Positions 33,909-42,983 of a DNA stretch of 64,000 nucleotides are shown here, in pieces (positions within the stretch are counted from its first letter, which is position 1; each line of letters begins with the position of its first letter). Under the pieces are notes generated by a model that did no database searches, was not told the origin of the DNA, and saw only the letters and a list, made by a program, of their open reading frames with translations. The DNA lies in assembly GCF_028463845.1 (NCBI RefSeq), contig NZ_CP116805.1:1550001-1614000 (forward strand). The letters are read 5' to 3'. The position numbers and the translations under genes were made by a program. Source of the DNA: Gimibacter soli. Its GTDB lineage: Bacteria; Pseudomonadota; Alphaproteobacteria; Sphingomonadales; Kordiimonadaceae.

Positions 33909-36152
33909 ATGTCGCAATATAAAGGTCTTCAATTTTCGCTTCTGCTTGGAGCAAGTGTTTTCGCCATGGCCGGCAATACAGCGGTGCAAGCCGCTGATGC
34001 TGATGCCGATAAAGCGGATCTCACGCTTGAGGAGATTGTTGTTACGGCCAACAAGCGCACTGAAAATCTGAGTGATGTAGCAATGAGCGTCCGTGCGATC
34101 GGTGGCGAGGAAATCGATGCTCGCGGATTGCAGGGCATGGGTGATTATCTGACGTCTGTGCCGAGCATTGCCTACAATGAGCGGGGTGGTGGCCGGAACC
34201 AGATCACCATCCGCGGGATCACCACTGGCGCGCTTGCCGCCGACCCCAACACTGTTGGCTATTATTTCGGCGATGTACCAGTGTCTGCAACTGCCCGCGG
34301 CAATCCGGACCTCAAGCTCTTCGACGTGGAACGGGTTGAAATCCTGCGCGGTCCACAAGGCACACTCTATGGCGCCGGCTCGATGGGAGGCACCATCAAG
34401 GTCGTTCCGGCGGGCGCCAAACTCAACGAAGTTGAAGGGACCGTCGAGGGCGTAATCTCGAAGACTCGCTATGGTGGCACCAATTACAGCGGTGCCGGTG
34501 CGGTGAACGTACCGATAGCGGAAGACAAGATGGCTGTGCGCCTTGTTGCCTACGGTTACGAAAACACGGGTTACGTCGACAATGTCGCGAGCGGCGCGAC
34601 GGCATATGGCATTCCGGATAAAGTGACGAACAACGTGGCCAGCGAAACGACGAAAGGCGGACGTTTCGCAATGAAGATCCAGGCGACCGAAAAGCTTTCG
34701 CTGGATACCATGATCATTGTCCAGAACCAGAATGTGGATGGTCTGCCCGAGGTTTCTTTGCCCGATGGCGGCTGGACGCAAAATCGCTGGCGACAGGAAG
34801 ACCTGAATGACGACTTCAGGGTCTATAACCTTGTTGCCAACTATGAGGGTGATGCTGTCAACCTCACGGCTTCCACGGCTTATGTGGAACGTGACTGGAA
34901 CCAGCTGCGCGATATCCACGCTCTTGGGCTATTTGCCTTCCTGCCGGATGCGCCCTTGCAGCTTTATGATGGCAACGAGGAAAAATTCTGGGTGCATGAG
35001 GCACGCCTCAGCTCCAACACGGATAGCAAATTCCAGTGGCTGGCCGGCGGCTTCCTTCTCGACAAGAAACTCGACTTCTCAAACGGCCTGCAATGGTTTG
35101 GCAGCGCGCAAAGTATAGAGGACTCGCTGCTTGGCGTGCTGTTCGGCGCGACAAAGGACATGGTCCTGCATGCGCGCAATAACACACACAATGCCAACCA
35201 GTATGCGCTGTTCGGTGAGGCGAGCTATCAGTTCACCGAAAAGCTGAAGGCAACGCTTGGCTTGCGCTGGTTCAAGTTCACGGACGACCGCGAACTGGCC
35301 GTGTCGGGGATTTTCAGCAACAGCACAGACCTGCTGACGACTTCAGCTGATACGTTCAACCCGAAAGTGGCGCTGAATTATACGCCGAATGATGACCACC
35401 TCTACTATGTGTCGGCCACGAAGGGCTTCCGTCCGGGCAATCCGAACAATCCTCTGCCGGATGCCTGCACGGCCGACCTGAAGGCACGAGGCTTCGACAA
35501 GGCACCCGATGGCACCACGCCTGACAGCCTGTGGAGCTATGAAGCTGGTACCAAGCTCTCGCTGGCCGATGGCCGGGTCGCGCTCAACGGGGCTGTCTTC
35601 TACATTGACTGGAAGAATATCCCGACAAGCTACATCCTGCCTTGCGGCTTCTCCTTTGGCTTCAACGCCGATACCGCGACCAGCAAAGGCCTTGAGGTCG
35701 AACTCGCGGCACAGATCAGCAGCAATTGGCGGCTTGATATCGGCGGTGCCTACACGGACGCGCATCTCGATGCATCCTTCAATCCCGATACCGGCGAGCT
35801 GCGCAACGAAGGTGGCCAGACACCGGGCGTACCTGAGCTCACCCTGGGTCTCGGCACCGATTACAGCTTTGAGCTTGCCGGCCGCTGGGCCAGCATGATC
35901 CGTCTGGATGCGCAATATGTTGGCGGTTACTACAACTTCCTGCCTTCCGAAGCTGTCCGGCAGCGGGCAGGGGACTATGCGACCGTGAACCTGCGCTGGA
36001 ACACCGACTTCAACGGCTTGAACTTCGAACTGTTTGCCAACAACCTGTTCAATGAAACCGTGAACATAGTGGTCGATACCGAATTCACCGATGGCCGGAC
36101 CTATCGCGGTCGGCCGCGCACCATCGGCGCACGTGTCCGGTATCAGTTCTGA
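33909..36152 (+). CDS. TonB-dependent outer-membrane receptor
   Basis: 747 residues. Signal peptide ending near AVQAAD, TonB-box-like LEEIVVTANKR near residue 42, a plug domain with ITIRGI and VEILRGPQGTLYGAGSMGGT, then a 22-strand-type barrel ending in the aromatic RVRYQF. This is the iron-complex/sugar type common where TonB receptors replace porins for large nutrients. The ATG at 33909 follows GGGGAGGGTGGCT; an upstream ATG at 33864 lacks a site. It probably brings the island's substrate across the outer membrane for the TRAP system. Confidence 0.93.
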   Translation: MSQYKGLQFSLLLGASVFAMAGNTAVQAADADADKADLTLEEIVVTANKRTENLSDVAMSVRAIGGEEIDARGLQGMGDYLTSVPSIAYNERGGGRNQITIRGITTGALAADPNTVGYYFGDVPVSATARGNPDLKLFDVERVEILRGPQGTLYGAGSMGGTIKVVPAGAKLNEVEGTVEGVISKTRYGGTNYSGAGAVNVPIAEDKMAVRLVAYGYENTGYVDNVASGATAYGIPDKVTNNVASETTKGGRFAMKIQATEKLSLDTMIIVQNQNVDGLPEVSLPDGGWTQNRWRQEDLNDDFRVYNLVANYEGDAVNLTASTAYVERDWNQLRDIHALGLFAFLPDAPLQLYDGNEEKFWVHEARLSSNTDSKFQWLAGGFLLDKKLDFSNGLQWFGSAQSIEDSLLGVLFGATKDMVLHARNNTHNANQYALFGEASYQFTEKLKATLGLRWFKFTDDRELAVSGIFSNSTDLLTTSADTFNPKVALNYTPNDDHLYYVSATKGFRPGNPNNPLPDACTADLKARGFDKAPDGTTPDSLWSYEAGTKLSLADGRVALNGAVFYIDWKNIPTSYILPCGFSFGFNADTATSKGLEVELAAQISSNWRLDIGGAYTDAHLDASFNPDTGELRNEGGQTPGVPELTLGLGTDYSFELAGRWASMIRLDAQYVGGYYNFLPSEAVRQRAGDYATVNLRWNTDFNGLNFELFANNLFNETVNIVVDTEFTDGRTYRGRPRTIGARVRYQF

Positions 36153-36178
36153 CCGCAGCAGGCGAATGCGGCAAAAAG

Positions 36179-36208
36179 GAAAGCACCCTGCCCAAGCGGG
36201 GTGCTTTC
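36179..36208 (+). terminator. Hairpin after the TonB receptor gene
   Basis: 10-bp perfect stem (36179-36188 with 36199-36208), loop of 10 bases. The stem itself ends in TTTC, but no long T-run follows, so termination strength is uncertain. Confidence 0.55.
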
Positions 36209-36250
36209 TCCCTTGAGGGGGCCTGTAAACGATTGGCATAGGGGAGTGTC

Positions 36251-38185
36251 ATGAGATCCTTAGCAAAGCTTTTTTGTCACGGCATGGCTGTGGTGGCTGT
36301 TGCCGTTGGCTGGCAGGCGCAGGCCGACGCCGCAAATGGTACGCAGATCACTGAAGAGGCGGTGACAGCCTGGGCCGACGAGACGTTCGGTGCCGCCCTC
36401 GACAAAGGCCAGATCACCGGCGCCACCATCAGTGTGGTTAAAGACGGCGCCCTATTGATGGCCAAAGGGTACGGTCGTGCGAATGCGATGGTTGAAGGTG
36501 TTGTGGACCCCGCTGCAACCCGGTTTCGCATCGGCTCCATTACCAAGACTTTCACGGCCACCTTGCTTGCGCGTTTGATTGATCAGGGCATTATCAAATC
36601 GGTCGACGACCCCGCCAATCACTATCTGAAACGTTACCAGCTGCCGGACAATGACGGTCACGCGATCACCATTCGCGAGTTGATGACGCATTCGGCGGGT
36701 TTCGAGGATACATTCCATTTCCTCGGATCGGAAGAATCACAGCCGATTCCGATTCCTGCCGAGATTTTTGACCGGATGCGCCCGGCCTTTGTTCGGCCTG
36801 CCGGTCACAGCGTCAATTATTCCAACTTCGGGGTCGCCACGCTCGGGCTGCTCGTTGAAGACCAGATGGGCGCTCCGATCAATGAACTGATGGAGCGCTA
36901 TATCTTTGATCCTCTCGAGATGAAGGATACTGACCTGTTGGTCGACACCAAGGTCCCAGCGGGCATTGGGGTGCCGGGTACGATAGCGCCGGATGGTTCA
37001 GTTACCGCAACCCGGTTCGTGCCGATCAATCCGGCTGCAGCGCAGACTGGTTCAATCGTCTCGACGGCGCCTGACATGGTCAAATTCATGCTCGCCCATC
37101 TTGATGCCGGCCGCACGTCGGACAGGATCATGTCGCCTTCGGGCTTCGCGCGCATGGCAAAGCGCTATGCTGAAAACTCGCCAGCGCTCACGGGCCTTGG
37201 TATGACCTTTTTCCTCGATAACTGGAATGGTCATACGACCATCGCTCATGGTGGCAACTGGGTTGGCTTCCACAGCTGGATGACGATGATTCCAGATGAG
37301 CATGCGGGCGTTTTCATCTCGCTGATGAGCGAAGCCCCACTGCCGACAGTCGGTCAGCGTTTCCTTTCGGCCTTTTTTCCCGAGCGTGCTGCAAAGCCAT
37401 CCACCGCCTTGCTTTCCGCGAGCAGCCTGAACGACGCTTTCATGCGGCACTTCCTTGGCCAGAAGCGACCGCTCGGGCCGGCTGTGGAGACGGACCTTGA
37501 ACAATATGCCGGTTCGTATCAGGCAGACCGACGCAATTTCACAAGCGCTGAGAAGCTGGGTGAACTCATCTATTTCGGGCAAGGCCTGCTGGACGTCACC
37601 GCCGATGAAAAGGGGCTGTATCTCGGAGGTGCCGGGCCCTTTGTCCCGCAAGGGCAAGGTATCTTCATGCATGAAACTGCACGGGCTGCGATACAGATAG
37701 AGCCGGACAGTTTGACCGGCAGGATGACGCTCACACCTGATATCGGGATTTACACCTTCTCGCGTGTACCGGCCCTCATGCACCCGGCTCTCCATACAGG
37801 TATTTTCATCGTGACCTGTCTGGTTGCTGCGCTTTGCATTGTAGCCATAGTATTCGTGCGCCCCGCTGAGGGGGCAGAGCGCATTTCGCTGGCACTGCCG
37901 AGCCTTCTTCTTGTCCTTCTGCCGGTGCTCGCCTTTGCGGGGTATGACGCAGCTGGTTCGATGATGAACGACCTGTATGCGGGCGAGCTTGGCCGTACAC
38001 GCCTGGTGGTAATGTGCGCAAATCTCGCTGTGTTGGCGGCCGTCTGGCTCGCGTTGGGCGTCAGGCACTTGCAGCAACGCGGTGTGAGGTTGATCGCAAT
38101 CGTCACGCTGGCCAATGCGGCCGTCGCCCTTCTCATCCTGTGGCACTATAACGGGCTCGGCTGGTCTATGCCGGGTTCTGCCTGA
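36251..38185 (+). CDS. S12/beta-lactamase-fold serine hydrolase with C-terminal membrane domain
   Basis: 644 residues. Signal peptide to about residue 28; penicillin-binding / class C beta-lactamase fold with S96-I-T-K99, Y190-S-N192 and H333-G-G. A lipocalin-like stretch follows, then four membrane helices from about residue 512 to the end. S12 proteins include D-aminopeptidases, D-Ala-D-Ala peptidases and MlrB, the second enzyme of microcystin breakdown. GGGGAG precedes the ATG. It is 18 bases from ridA. The periplasmic catalytic domain could open peptide substrates, perhaps with D-residues. True beta-lactamase activity is less likely given the long membrane domain. Confidence 0.85.
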   Translation: MRSLAKLFCHGMAVVAVAVGWQAQADAANGTQITEEAVTAWADETFGAALDKGQITGATISVVKDGALLMAKGYGRANAMVEGVVDPAATRFRIGSITKTFTATLLARLIDQGIIKSVDDPANHYLKRYQLPDNDGHAITIRELMTHSAGFEDTFHFLGSEESQPIPIPAEIFDRMRPAFVRPAGHSVNYSNFGVATLGLLVEDQMGAPINELMERYIFDPLEMKDTDLLVDTKVPAGIGVPGTIAPDGSVTATRFVPINPAAAQTGSIVSTAPDMVKFMLAHLDAGRTSDRIMSPSGFARMAKRYAENSPALTGLGMTFFLDNWNGHTTIAHGGNWVGFHSWMTMIPDEHAGVFISLMSEAPLPTVGQRFLSAFFPERAAKPSTALLSASSLNDAFMRHFLGQKRPLGPAVETDLEQYAGSYQADRRNFTSAEKLGELIYFGQGLLDVTADEKGLYLGGAGPFVPQGQGIFMHETARAAIQIEPDSLTGRMTLTPDIGIYTFSRVPALMHPALHTGIFIVTCLVAALCIVAIVFVRPAEGAERISLALPSLLLVLLPVLAFAGYDAAGSMMNDLYAGELGRTRLVVMCANLAVLAAVWLALGVRHLQQRGVRLIAIVTLANAAVALLILWHYNGLGWSMPGSA

Positions 38186-38203
38186 ACCGTCGGGAGTCTT
38201 GAT

Positions 38204-38590
38204 ATGCATGTGATTGGTCAGCCACTCGTCCTGAAGGACGGTACTCAAGTGCCGCTCAGTCCGGGAATTCGTTGTGGCAATCTCGTTTTTCTTTCGGGTC
38301 AGCTCGGCCTCACACCCGAGATGACGCTGGCCGGTGATGACGTCGTCGTGCAGACGCAGCAGGCGCTTGCCAATATCGCAAGGCTCCTTGATGAGGCTGG
38401 CTCCAGCATGTCGCATGTCGTGAAGGCGACCGTCTGGCTCACCGACAAGGCCGATTTTCCTGCCTTCAATAAGGCCTATGCGGCGGCATTCGGAGGATGT
38501 TTTCCTGCGCGGTCGACGGTTGTTTCTGATCTGCTCATTCCTGGCGCGCGCGTCGAAATCGAAGTTGTCGCATGCGTGCCGGAGAACTGA
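38204..38590 (+). CDS. RidA/YjgF-family enamine/imine deaminase
   Basis: 128 residues, family length. The conserved C-terminal arginine is present in IPGARVEIEVVA, with the FLSGQLG segment near residue 28. RidA hydrolyses reactive imines made by PLP and FAD amino-acid enzymes, including DadA-type dehydrogenases, so it pairs with the dehydrogenase at 31715. GGGAG precedes the ATG. Its last 19 bases overlap the next gene. Confidence 0.92.
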   Translation: MHVIGQPLVLKDGTQVPLSPGIRCGNLVFLSGQLGLTPEMTLAGDDVVVQTQQALANIARLLDEAGSSMSHVVKATVWLTDKADFPAFNKAYAAAFGGCFPARSTVVSDLLIPGARVEIEVVACVPEN

Positions 38591-40089
38591 TCGGAGCAGC
38601 AATCGCCGCGGTGTGCGCATTTACCAGTGCGCCGGGTGTCTCAGCGACCGACCCCGCGATTGAGTGGCAAGAGCCTTGTGCATTCGAAGCAGCAAAAGAC
38701 GTTGCACCTGACCGCGTGAAATGTGGTGTGCTGACCGTCCCGCTTGATTGGTCAGGGAGTGGTACGGCAGCCGCCCGTTTGCCAGTCGCTGTTATTCGTA
38801 CCCTCTCTGATACCCCGCAGCCTGACCCGGTGGTTTTTCTATCGGGTGGTCCGGGCGGCGCGCCGACCACATCGGCTCATTCTTTCAGTCTGTTCGCTGC
38901 GCACGCCTTCGGCAAAGACAGGGACATCATCCTGTTCACCCAGCGCGGTGCCCAGTCGACTGAGCCCGAACTGCGGTGCGATCCGTTGCGTGATATCCGG
39001 CTGTCGATTGTGGCGGACGACATGACCATGGCTGAACGCGACGCGAAAATATCGTCGGCAGCGCGAGCCTGCCTCGCATCCCTTGCTGCAAAAGGCATCC
39101 CGCTCCATGCTTTCTCAGCCAAGCAGAACGCGCATGATATGCGAGCGTTGCGGCAAGCCCTCGGGGTGCGGCAATGGAACCTCCTTGGGGTCTCCTATGG
39201 CACCTATATGGCCCTTGAAGCGGTTCGGCTCGACCCAGAAGGCGTTCGCACCTTGATCTTGGATTCCGTTGTCTCGCCTGAAAGCGATCTTTTCATGTCG
39301 GAAGCCAGCGGCAATTTCGAACGTGGCATCAGCCGCATTGTGGAGGCTTGCGCGGCAAGCGAGTCCTGTTCCGGTCATTTTCCCAATCTTTCAGCTTCGT
39401 TAGACGCTATCGTGGCCGCCCTCGCCAAAGCCCCGCCCACGGTGATGCTGACGGGCAAGGACGGCAAAGCTGATGTTCGGGTAGTGGTCAACGATCATGA
39501 TTTTCTGAGCCTGATCCATTGGATGCTCTATAGCCCGCAGGCACTGCCATTGGTGCCAATGTTGATCGATGCTACGGCATCAGGAGATTTGGGGCCGCTG
39601 ACAACGCTGATGAATAGCGTTTACCCCGCTCCCGCCGCAGTGGGGGACAGCGCAGCAGGAGCATTTTTCGCCATTGTGTGCGCCGACCAATATCGGCCGT
39701 CACGCGGCCGCGATCTCGGCAAAGGACGCTTCGGCCACTTCGCGATCATCAGCTTCATGCAAGATGTCTGCGCCGATCCTGTGCGCGGTTACGGCAGGAT
39801 GCAGTCGTCCGAACCCGTCCGTGTCCAGACGCCGACCCTGATCCTCAGTGGACGTTTTGATCCAATGACCCCTGATGTCTACGCCGAAGAAATCGCTGGA
39901 ACCCTGCCCAACAGCCAGCTAGTCCGCTTTGGCAACTGGGGGCATTCCGTCCTCAGCGGTTATAGGGAATGCCAGACAGATCTTGCTGCTGCATTCCTGT
40001 CGAAGCCGGAGAGCCATCTTTTATCTTCATCATGTGACGCGGAGAAGCTTTCACCGGAATTCAGAGTTCAGCTATCAGATCGAACCTAG
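38572..40089 (+). CDS. S33-type alpha/beta hydrolase (tripeptidyl-aminopeptidase-like)
   Basis: 505 residues. Signal peptide (IAAVCAFTSAPGVSA), oxyanion region FLSGGPGG, nucleophile GVSYGTY near residue 210, and a C-terminal TAP-like domain with LSGRFDPMTP (acid) and GNWGHS (histidine). Cysteines are spread through the mature part, as in exported relatives. Enzymes of this group release residues or tripeptides from peptide N-termini. Translationally coupled to ridA by overlap. Periplasmic. Last gene before the second att-like repeat. Confidence 0.88.
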   Translation: MRAGELIGAAIAAVCAFTSAPGVSATDPAIEWQEPCAFEAAKDVAPDRVKCGVLTVPLDWSGSGTAAARLPVAVIRTLSDTPQPDPVVFLSGGPGGAPTTSAHSFSLFAAHAFGKDRDIILFTQRGAQSTEPELRCDPLRDIRLSIVADDMTMAERDAKISSAARACLASLAAKGIPLHAFSAKQNAHDMRALRQALGVRQWNLLGVSYGTYMALEAVRLDPEGVRTLILDSVVSPESDLFMSEASGNFERGISRIVEACAASESCSGHFPNLSASLDAIVAALAKAPPTVMLTGKDGKADVRVVVNDHDFLSLIHWMLYSPQALPLVPMLIDATASGDLGPLTTLMNSVYPAPAAVGDSAAGAFFAIVCADQYRPSRGRDLGKGRFGHFAIISFMQDVCADPVRGYGRMQSSEPVRVQTPTLILSGRFDPMTPDVYAEEIAGTLPNSQLVRFGNWGHSVLSGYRECQTDLAAAFLSKPESHLLSSSCDAEKLSPEFRVQLSDRT

Positions 40090-40437
40090 CCTTCTGCCGT
40101 GCGTCTCGCGAGGAAAGGTGCCGCCGCACCGTTGTTAAAATCCTGAAATTTCGTGCGCCAAAACTGCGCCAAGTCATTGTAACTGATTGATATAATTATA
40201 ACTCTGGTGCCGGCAGAGGGCGCCGTAAGTATGACAGGGAGAGCGGTGCGGTCACTATGGCATTGCAATGGCTTGGAAATGATGCCTGCAGTCGCGACGC
40301 TACCCTGATAGCCATAATAGACGCCCTATAATTCTTTCAAGTTTGTCTGAATTATATTTCCCTAATCATACACATGGTTTCGGCTTGGACCTTGGGGTTG
40401 AGCAATATGCCTGCCCCGCTCAGGGGAGGGCCAGATC
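40090..40437. other. 348-base gap at the junction of the catabolic island and mobile DNA
   Basis: No gene seen. It holds the second att-like repeat (40134-40224) and, beyond it, an AT-richer leader to the relaxase gene with GGGGAGGG before the ATG at 40438. Base composition drops here. I see no convincing oriT nick motif. Confidence 0.6.
40134..40224 (+). repeat. Attachment-site-like repeat, copy 2
   Basis: TGCGCCA direct repeats at 40154 and 40165, then the core TGGTGCCGGCAGAGGGC at 40205-40221, with the same 52-base arm-to-core spacing as copy 1. About 78 percent identical to copy 1 over roughly 75 ungapped bases. Confidence 0.6.
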
Positions 40438-42153
40438 ATGTCATTTGATGAGTTTTTGGCGAACTTGTCGCTTGGTCGCGATGACTTTGAGCGTGTGAAG
40501 ATGGGGCGTCTTACGCACGATGAAGAACGGGAGGCATTGGCGCTTGTCAGAAGCACAGAGCTCGAAAGGCAGCTTCGGCATTTGCTTGAGGGCACAGGTG
40601 GTCGGCAGGTCGTTCCCTTCCGTTTTGGACCGAAACGCCTGTCCGTGAATGACCGTCAGCCCTTTCACTTTCACTACCAGTCGCACAGTCGAGCGCGGCA
40701 AGAGGGGCTGCCGCTTTCGCGTCTTCTCTATCGTCCTCTTGGCACGGAATGGCCGAAAGGGACGAGACGTCATGAGCGAATTCGCGACAAGCAATCCGGA
40801 CGCACTCTGGTTTCTTTGCCCATCAGAGCCATGCCTCCCAAGGACTGGTCACCTGTTCCCAGAACGCAGGCAGTTTTTTTGAGAAAGGGGATTGCTCCAG
40901 GAACGAATGCCTGGTTTGCGACAGAATATTTAATACGGGCTGAGGCGGTGGAGACGGATAAGCATGGCGCGCTGATCTATGCCAGTCGCGATGCTCTGAA
41001 GCCTGAACTGTGGCAGGCTATCGAAGATATTGAACGGCGCGGCGATGGGCGCTTGCAGACACGTATTATTGCTGAGCTGCCATATGAGTCAGAAATAGGC
41101 CCTTGGGGCCGCCGTGAGATTGCGAGAAAGTTTGCTGTCTGGTTTGAGGAACTAGGCTTGCCGCACGTTATTGTGGTGCATCGCCCTGACGATCATGGTG
41201 ACCAACGGAATTATCATTTGCACGTCGTGTTTCATGATCGGTCGATCTCGATAGTTGATGGCGATCTGTGGTGGGAAAACCGTAAAGATCCGAGATTTTA
41301 TGCGGGCAAAAAGTCAAATGGTCCTGTGGTCGAACTGCGCCGTTTGTATGCAGACCTCTGCAACGAGCAGTTTGCATGGGCGGGATTACCACGACGCTTT
41401 GACCCCGCAAGTTATAAAGAGCTGGGGATAGAGGCTCATCCTGCCAAACATCTCGGTAAGGACGCGTCAGCGCTTGAGCGTTCCGGGCAGCGAACCGCAA
41501 GCGGTGATCAGAACTTCCATATTGCACTGGAACGCAGTTATAACCTTGCGAGAGACGCCTATGTGGGCCGTCGGTCTAAGATACACAAGGCGCTTGAAGA
41601 CGCGCAGAAAATCAAAGACCGGTTGGTTGCGGCTCATCGTAGGGTGCTGAGTATTTTTGCTGAGGAGGGTGCGGGCTGGCGCTTGGCCAGGAGAGAGCCG
41701 CCCAAAACAAAAAGGCACGCGAGGGCGCGCCCGGTGGAAGCTTCCTTAGCTCAGGCTATTGAGGCCATCGAGACATCGATCAAATCAATTGAGTGGGCCA
41801 TGCCAATCCCGGGATGGAGCGTCTTCGCTGATTGGCGCTTAAGCCTGCTGAGGGATGTGTGGCCTGTGTTCCTAGAGCAGGGCAGGCTTGCCGAGCTTGC
41901 TAATGTGATGCGCGAGCATTTTTCAAAGCGGTATGAGGCTGCTCACTCCGTGGAGAGGAGGCATCTTGATGCGGTTGGGGCCAATGCTGACAAGTTGCTG
42001 TGGGAAGCGGAGGGCCAAGTGCATCTGGCGGAGGCTGCAGAAGCCTGGCTCAGGATGGATTCCGGGGAAAAGGTAGAGCTGTCACCGTCTGGGCCAGCTT
42101 CGCAGTATTTGCGTGATTGGCAGCCAAAGAGAAGTCGGTTCCTTGGCTGGTGA
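40438..42153 (+). CDS. MobA/MobL-family relaxase
   Basis: 571 residues. The MobA/MobL signature lies in the middle: LPYESEI followed by DDHGDQRNYHLHVVFH, where H260, H262 and H266 would hold the metal at the nicking site. Then come the family's LYADLCNEQFAWAGLPRRFD and the later LGIEAHPAKHLG. About 200 residues of unrelated N-terminal sequence precede it, and a helical C-terminal part follows. Known relatives nick oriT and carry the strand during mobilisation of plasmids and integrative elements. The ATG has GGGGAGGG upstream. No mobC-like accessory gene is adjacent. Codon use is AT-richer than that of the neighbouring islands. Confidence 0.85.
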   Translation: MSFDEFLANLSLGRDDFERVKMGRLTHDEEREALALVRSTELERQLRHLLEGTGGRQVVPFRFGPKRLSVNDRQPFHFHYQSHSRARQEGLPLSRLLYRPLGTEWPKGTRRHERIRDKQSGRTLVSLPIRAMPPKDWSPVPRTQAVFLRKGIAPGTNAWFATEYLIRAEAVETDKHGALIYASRDALKPELWQAIEDIERRGDGRLQTRIIAELPYESEIGPWGRREIARKFAVWFEELGLPHVIVVHRPDDHGDQRNYHLHVVFHDRSISIVDGDLWWENRKDPRFYAGKKSNGPVVELRRLYADLCNEQFAWAGLPRRFDPASYKELGIEAHPAKHLGKDASALERSGQRTASGDQNFHIALERSYNLARDAYVGRRSKIHKALEDAQKIKDRLVAAHRRVLSIFAEEGAGWRLARREPPKTKRHARARPVEASLAQAIEAIETSIKSIEWAMPIPGWSVFADWRLSLLRDVWPVFLEQGRLAELANVMREHFSKRYEAAHSVERRHLDAVGANADKLLWEAEGQVHLAEAAEAWLRMDSGEKVELSPSGPASQYLRDWQPKRSRFLGW

Positions 42154-42200
42154 ACGAAGCGCTTTTCATGATCGCCCAATAGAAAATGAGAAGTATAAAG

Positions 42201-42245
42201 ACCCGGAGTGAGTAGGCAGCATCCAGTGCGCAATTCCGGGTTTTT
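42201..42245 (+). terminator. Possible terminator after the relaxase gene
   Basis: ACCCGGA (42201-42207) pairs with TCCGGGT (42235-42241), followed by TTTTG. The 27-base loop is long, so confidence is low. Confidence 0.35.
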
Positions 42246-42519
42246 GAATACGACTACTGTATATGGTTAGTGTATACGGCTACTGATGTGTCATGACTCT
42301 TTATAATGTATTGTTTTATAGGCGTTTTTTTAAATTCCCATCGCTCTTGCCTTCGTCAATCTCGAGATGCTGTCAAGTGTGCTTGAAGCCACCGGTCGCA
42401 GGGACAGGTGTTTGATTGGGGACGTGACTGAGCCATGAGATGCCTGAATAGACCGCGTTTCAACCTTCTGTCGACTTACTCCAGCATTGTGCGAGGGCTG
42501 TTACATGATGGTAGTAGGG

Positions 42520-42621
42520 TGTAGCAGGCTCATTCTTGGGTGTAGCAAGACTTTTGGGCCGTGTAGCAACGAAAATTCCTCCTGTAGCAAAATGCGGAGA
42601 CGGAAAATCCGCGATGTAGCA
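42520..42621 (+). repeat. Iteron array: TGTAGCA at 21-base intervals
   Basis: TGTAGCA starts at 42520, 42541, 42562, 42583 and 42615, giving spacings 21, 21, 21 and 32. The bases between are unrelated, so the word itself is the conserved element. A 21-base period puts each copy on the same face of the helix, as in iterons bound by replication initiators or partition/regulatory proteins. GCTGTTACA words flank the array at 42498 and 42653. Confidence 0.8.
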
Positions 42622-42644
42622 AATGGTCGGAATTTTGCGAGATT

Positions 42645-42983
42645 ATGGCAGGTGGCTGTTACAACGCGCCGGGGTTGTTGTCAGATTGGGATGTCTGTGA
42701 CTTGTTCGGGAGCGGGTATAGTGGAAAAAAGGAACAGGATATTTGGGAGCTGAGAAGGAAAGCTGCGGTGCCAAGCAACATTCTTGACGCATCTGATCAC
42801 TTCAGGATCAAAAGGGGGCTCGATCACTGGTGCCGATGTGGGGCTGGTAAAGAGGAACTAATATCTCTCAGGGAATATTTTGCGAAATTTCCGGCCGCGG
42901 CCATGATCCTGGACCCGGCAACAAGGTCCGAGGCTAAATTTTATGCTGACCCCGAGGATAGAGAGAGGTTGCGGCGGCGGTGA
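42645..42983 (+). CDS. Small protein of unknown function, coupled to next gene
   Basis: 112 residues, not recognised. Slightly acidic N-terminal half and basic C-terminus (PEDRERLRRR); a CRCG motif near residue 63. No signal peptide or membrane helix. Its stop overlaps the GTG start of the next gene (GTGA), which supports it being translated. The ribosome site before the ATG is weak. It lies just after the iteron array, so it could be part of the element's maintenance functions; that is position only. Confidence 0.5.
   Translation: MAGGCYNAPGLLSDWDVCDLFGSGYSGKKEQDIWELRRKAAVPSNILDASDHFRIKRGLDHWCRCGAGKEELISLREYFAKFPAAAMILDPATRSEAKFYADPEDRERLRRR

Larger units (their letters stand above)
19738..40221. 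mobile_element. Candidate catabolic island between two att-like repeats
   Basis: About 20.5 kb of transport and catabolic genes bounded by direct copies of TGGTGCCGGCAG(C/A)GGGC, with mobA on one side and mobile DNA up to tRNA-Thr on the other. No integrase is present inside. The two att-like copies are only about 78 percent identical, so they may belong to two related elements inserted in tandem rather than to one excisable unit. Confidence 0.4.
42154..42644. other. 491-base non-coding stretch with hairpin and iterons
   Basis: Starts with a possible terminator (42201-42245), then an AT-rich part and, from 42520, the TGTAGCA iteron array. The frame open from 42487 here is rejected as a by-product of the iterons. 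No RNA gene recognised. Confidence 0.6.

Noticed and set aside
40081-40437. oriT nick site upstream of the relaxase
   Set aside because: I looked for the conserved nick words of known relaxase families and found no convincing match.
42520-42621. CRISPR array
   Set aside because: Repeats are only 7 bases with 14-base spacers, and no cas gene is near.
42487-42753. Cysteine-rich 88-codon frame with CS every seven residues
   Set aside because: The CS periodicity is the TGTAGCA iteron read at 21-base steps. The frame has no ribosome site and overlaps the next gene.
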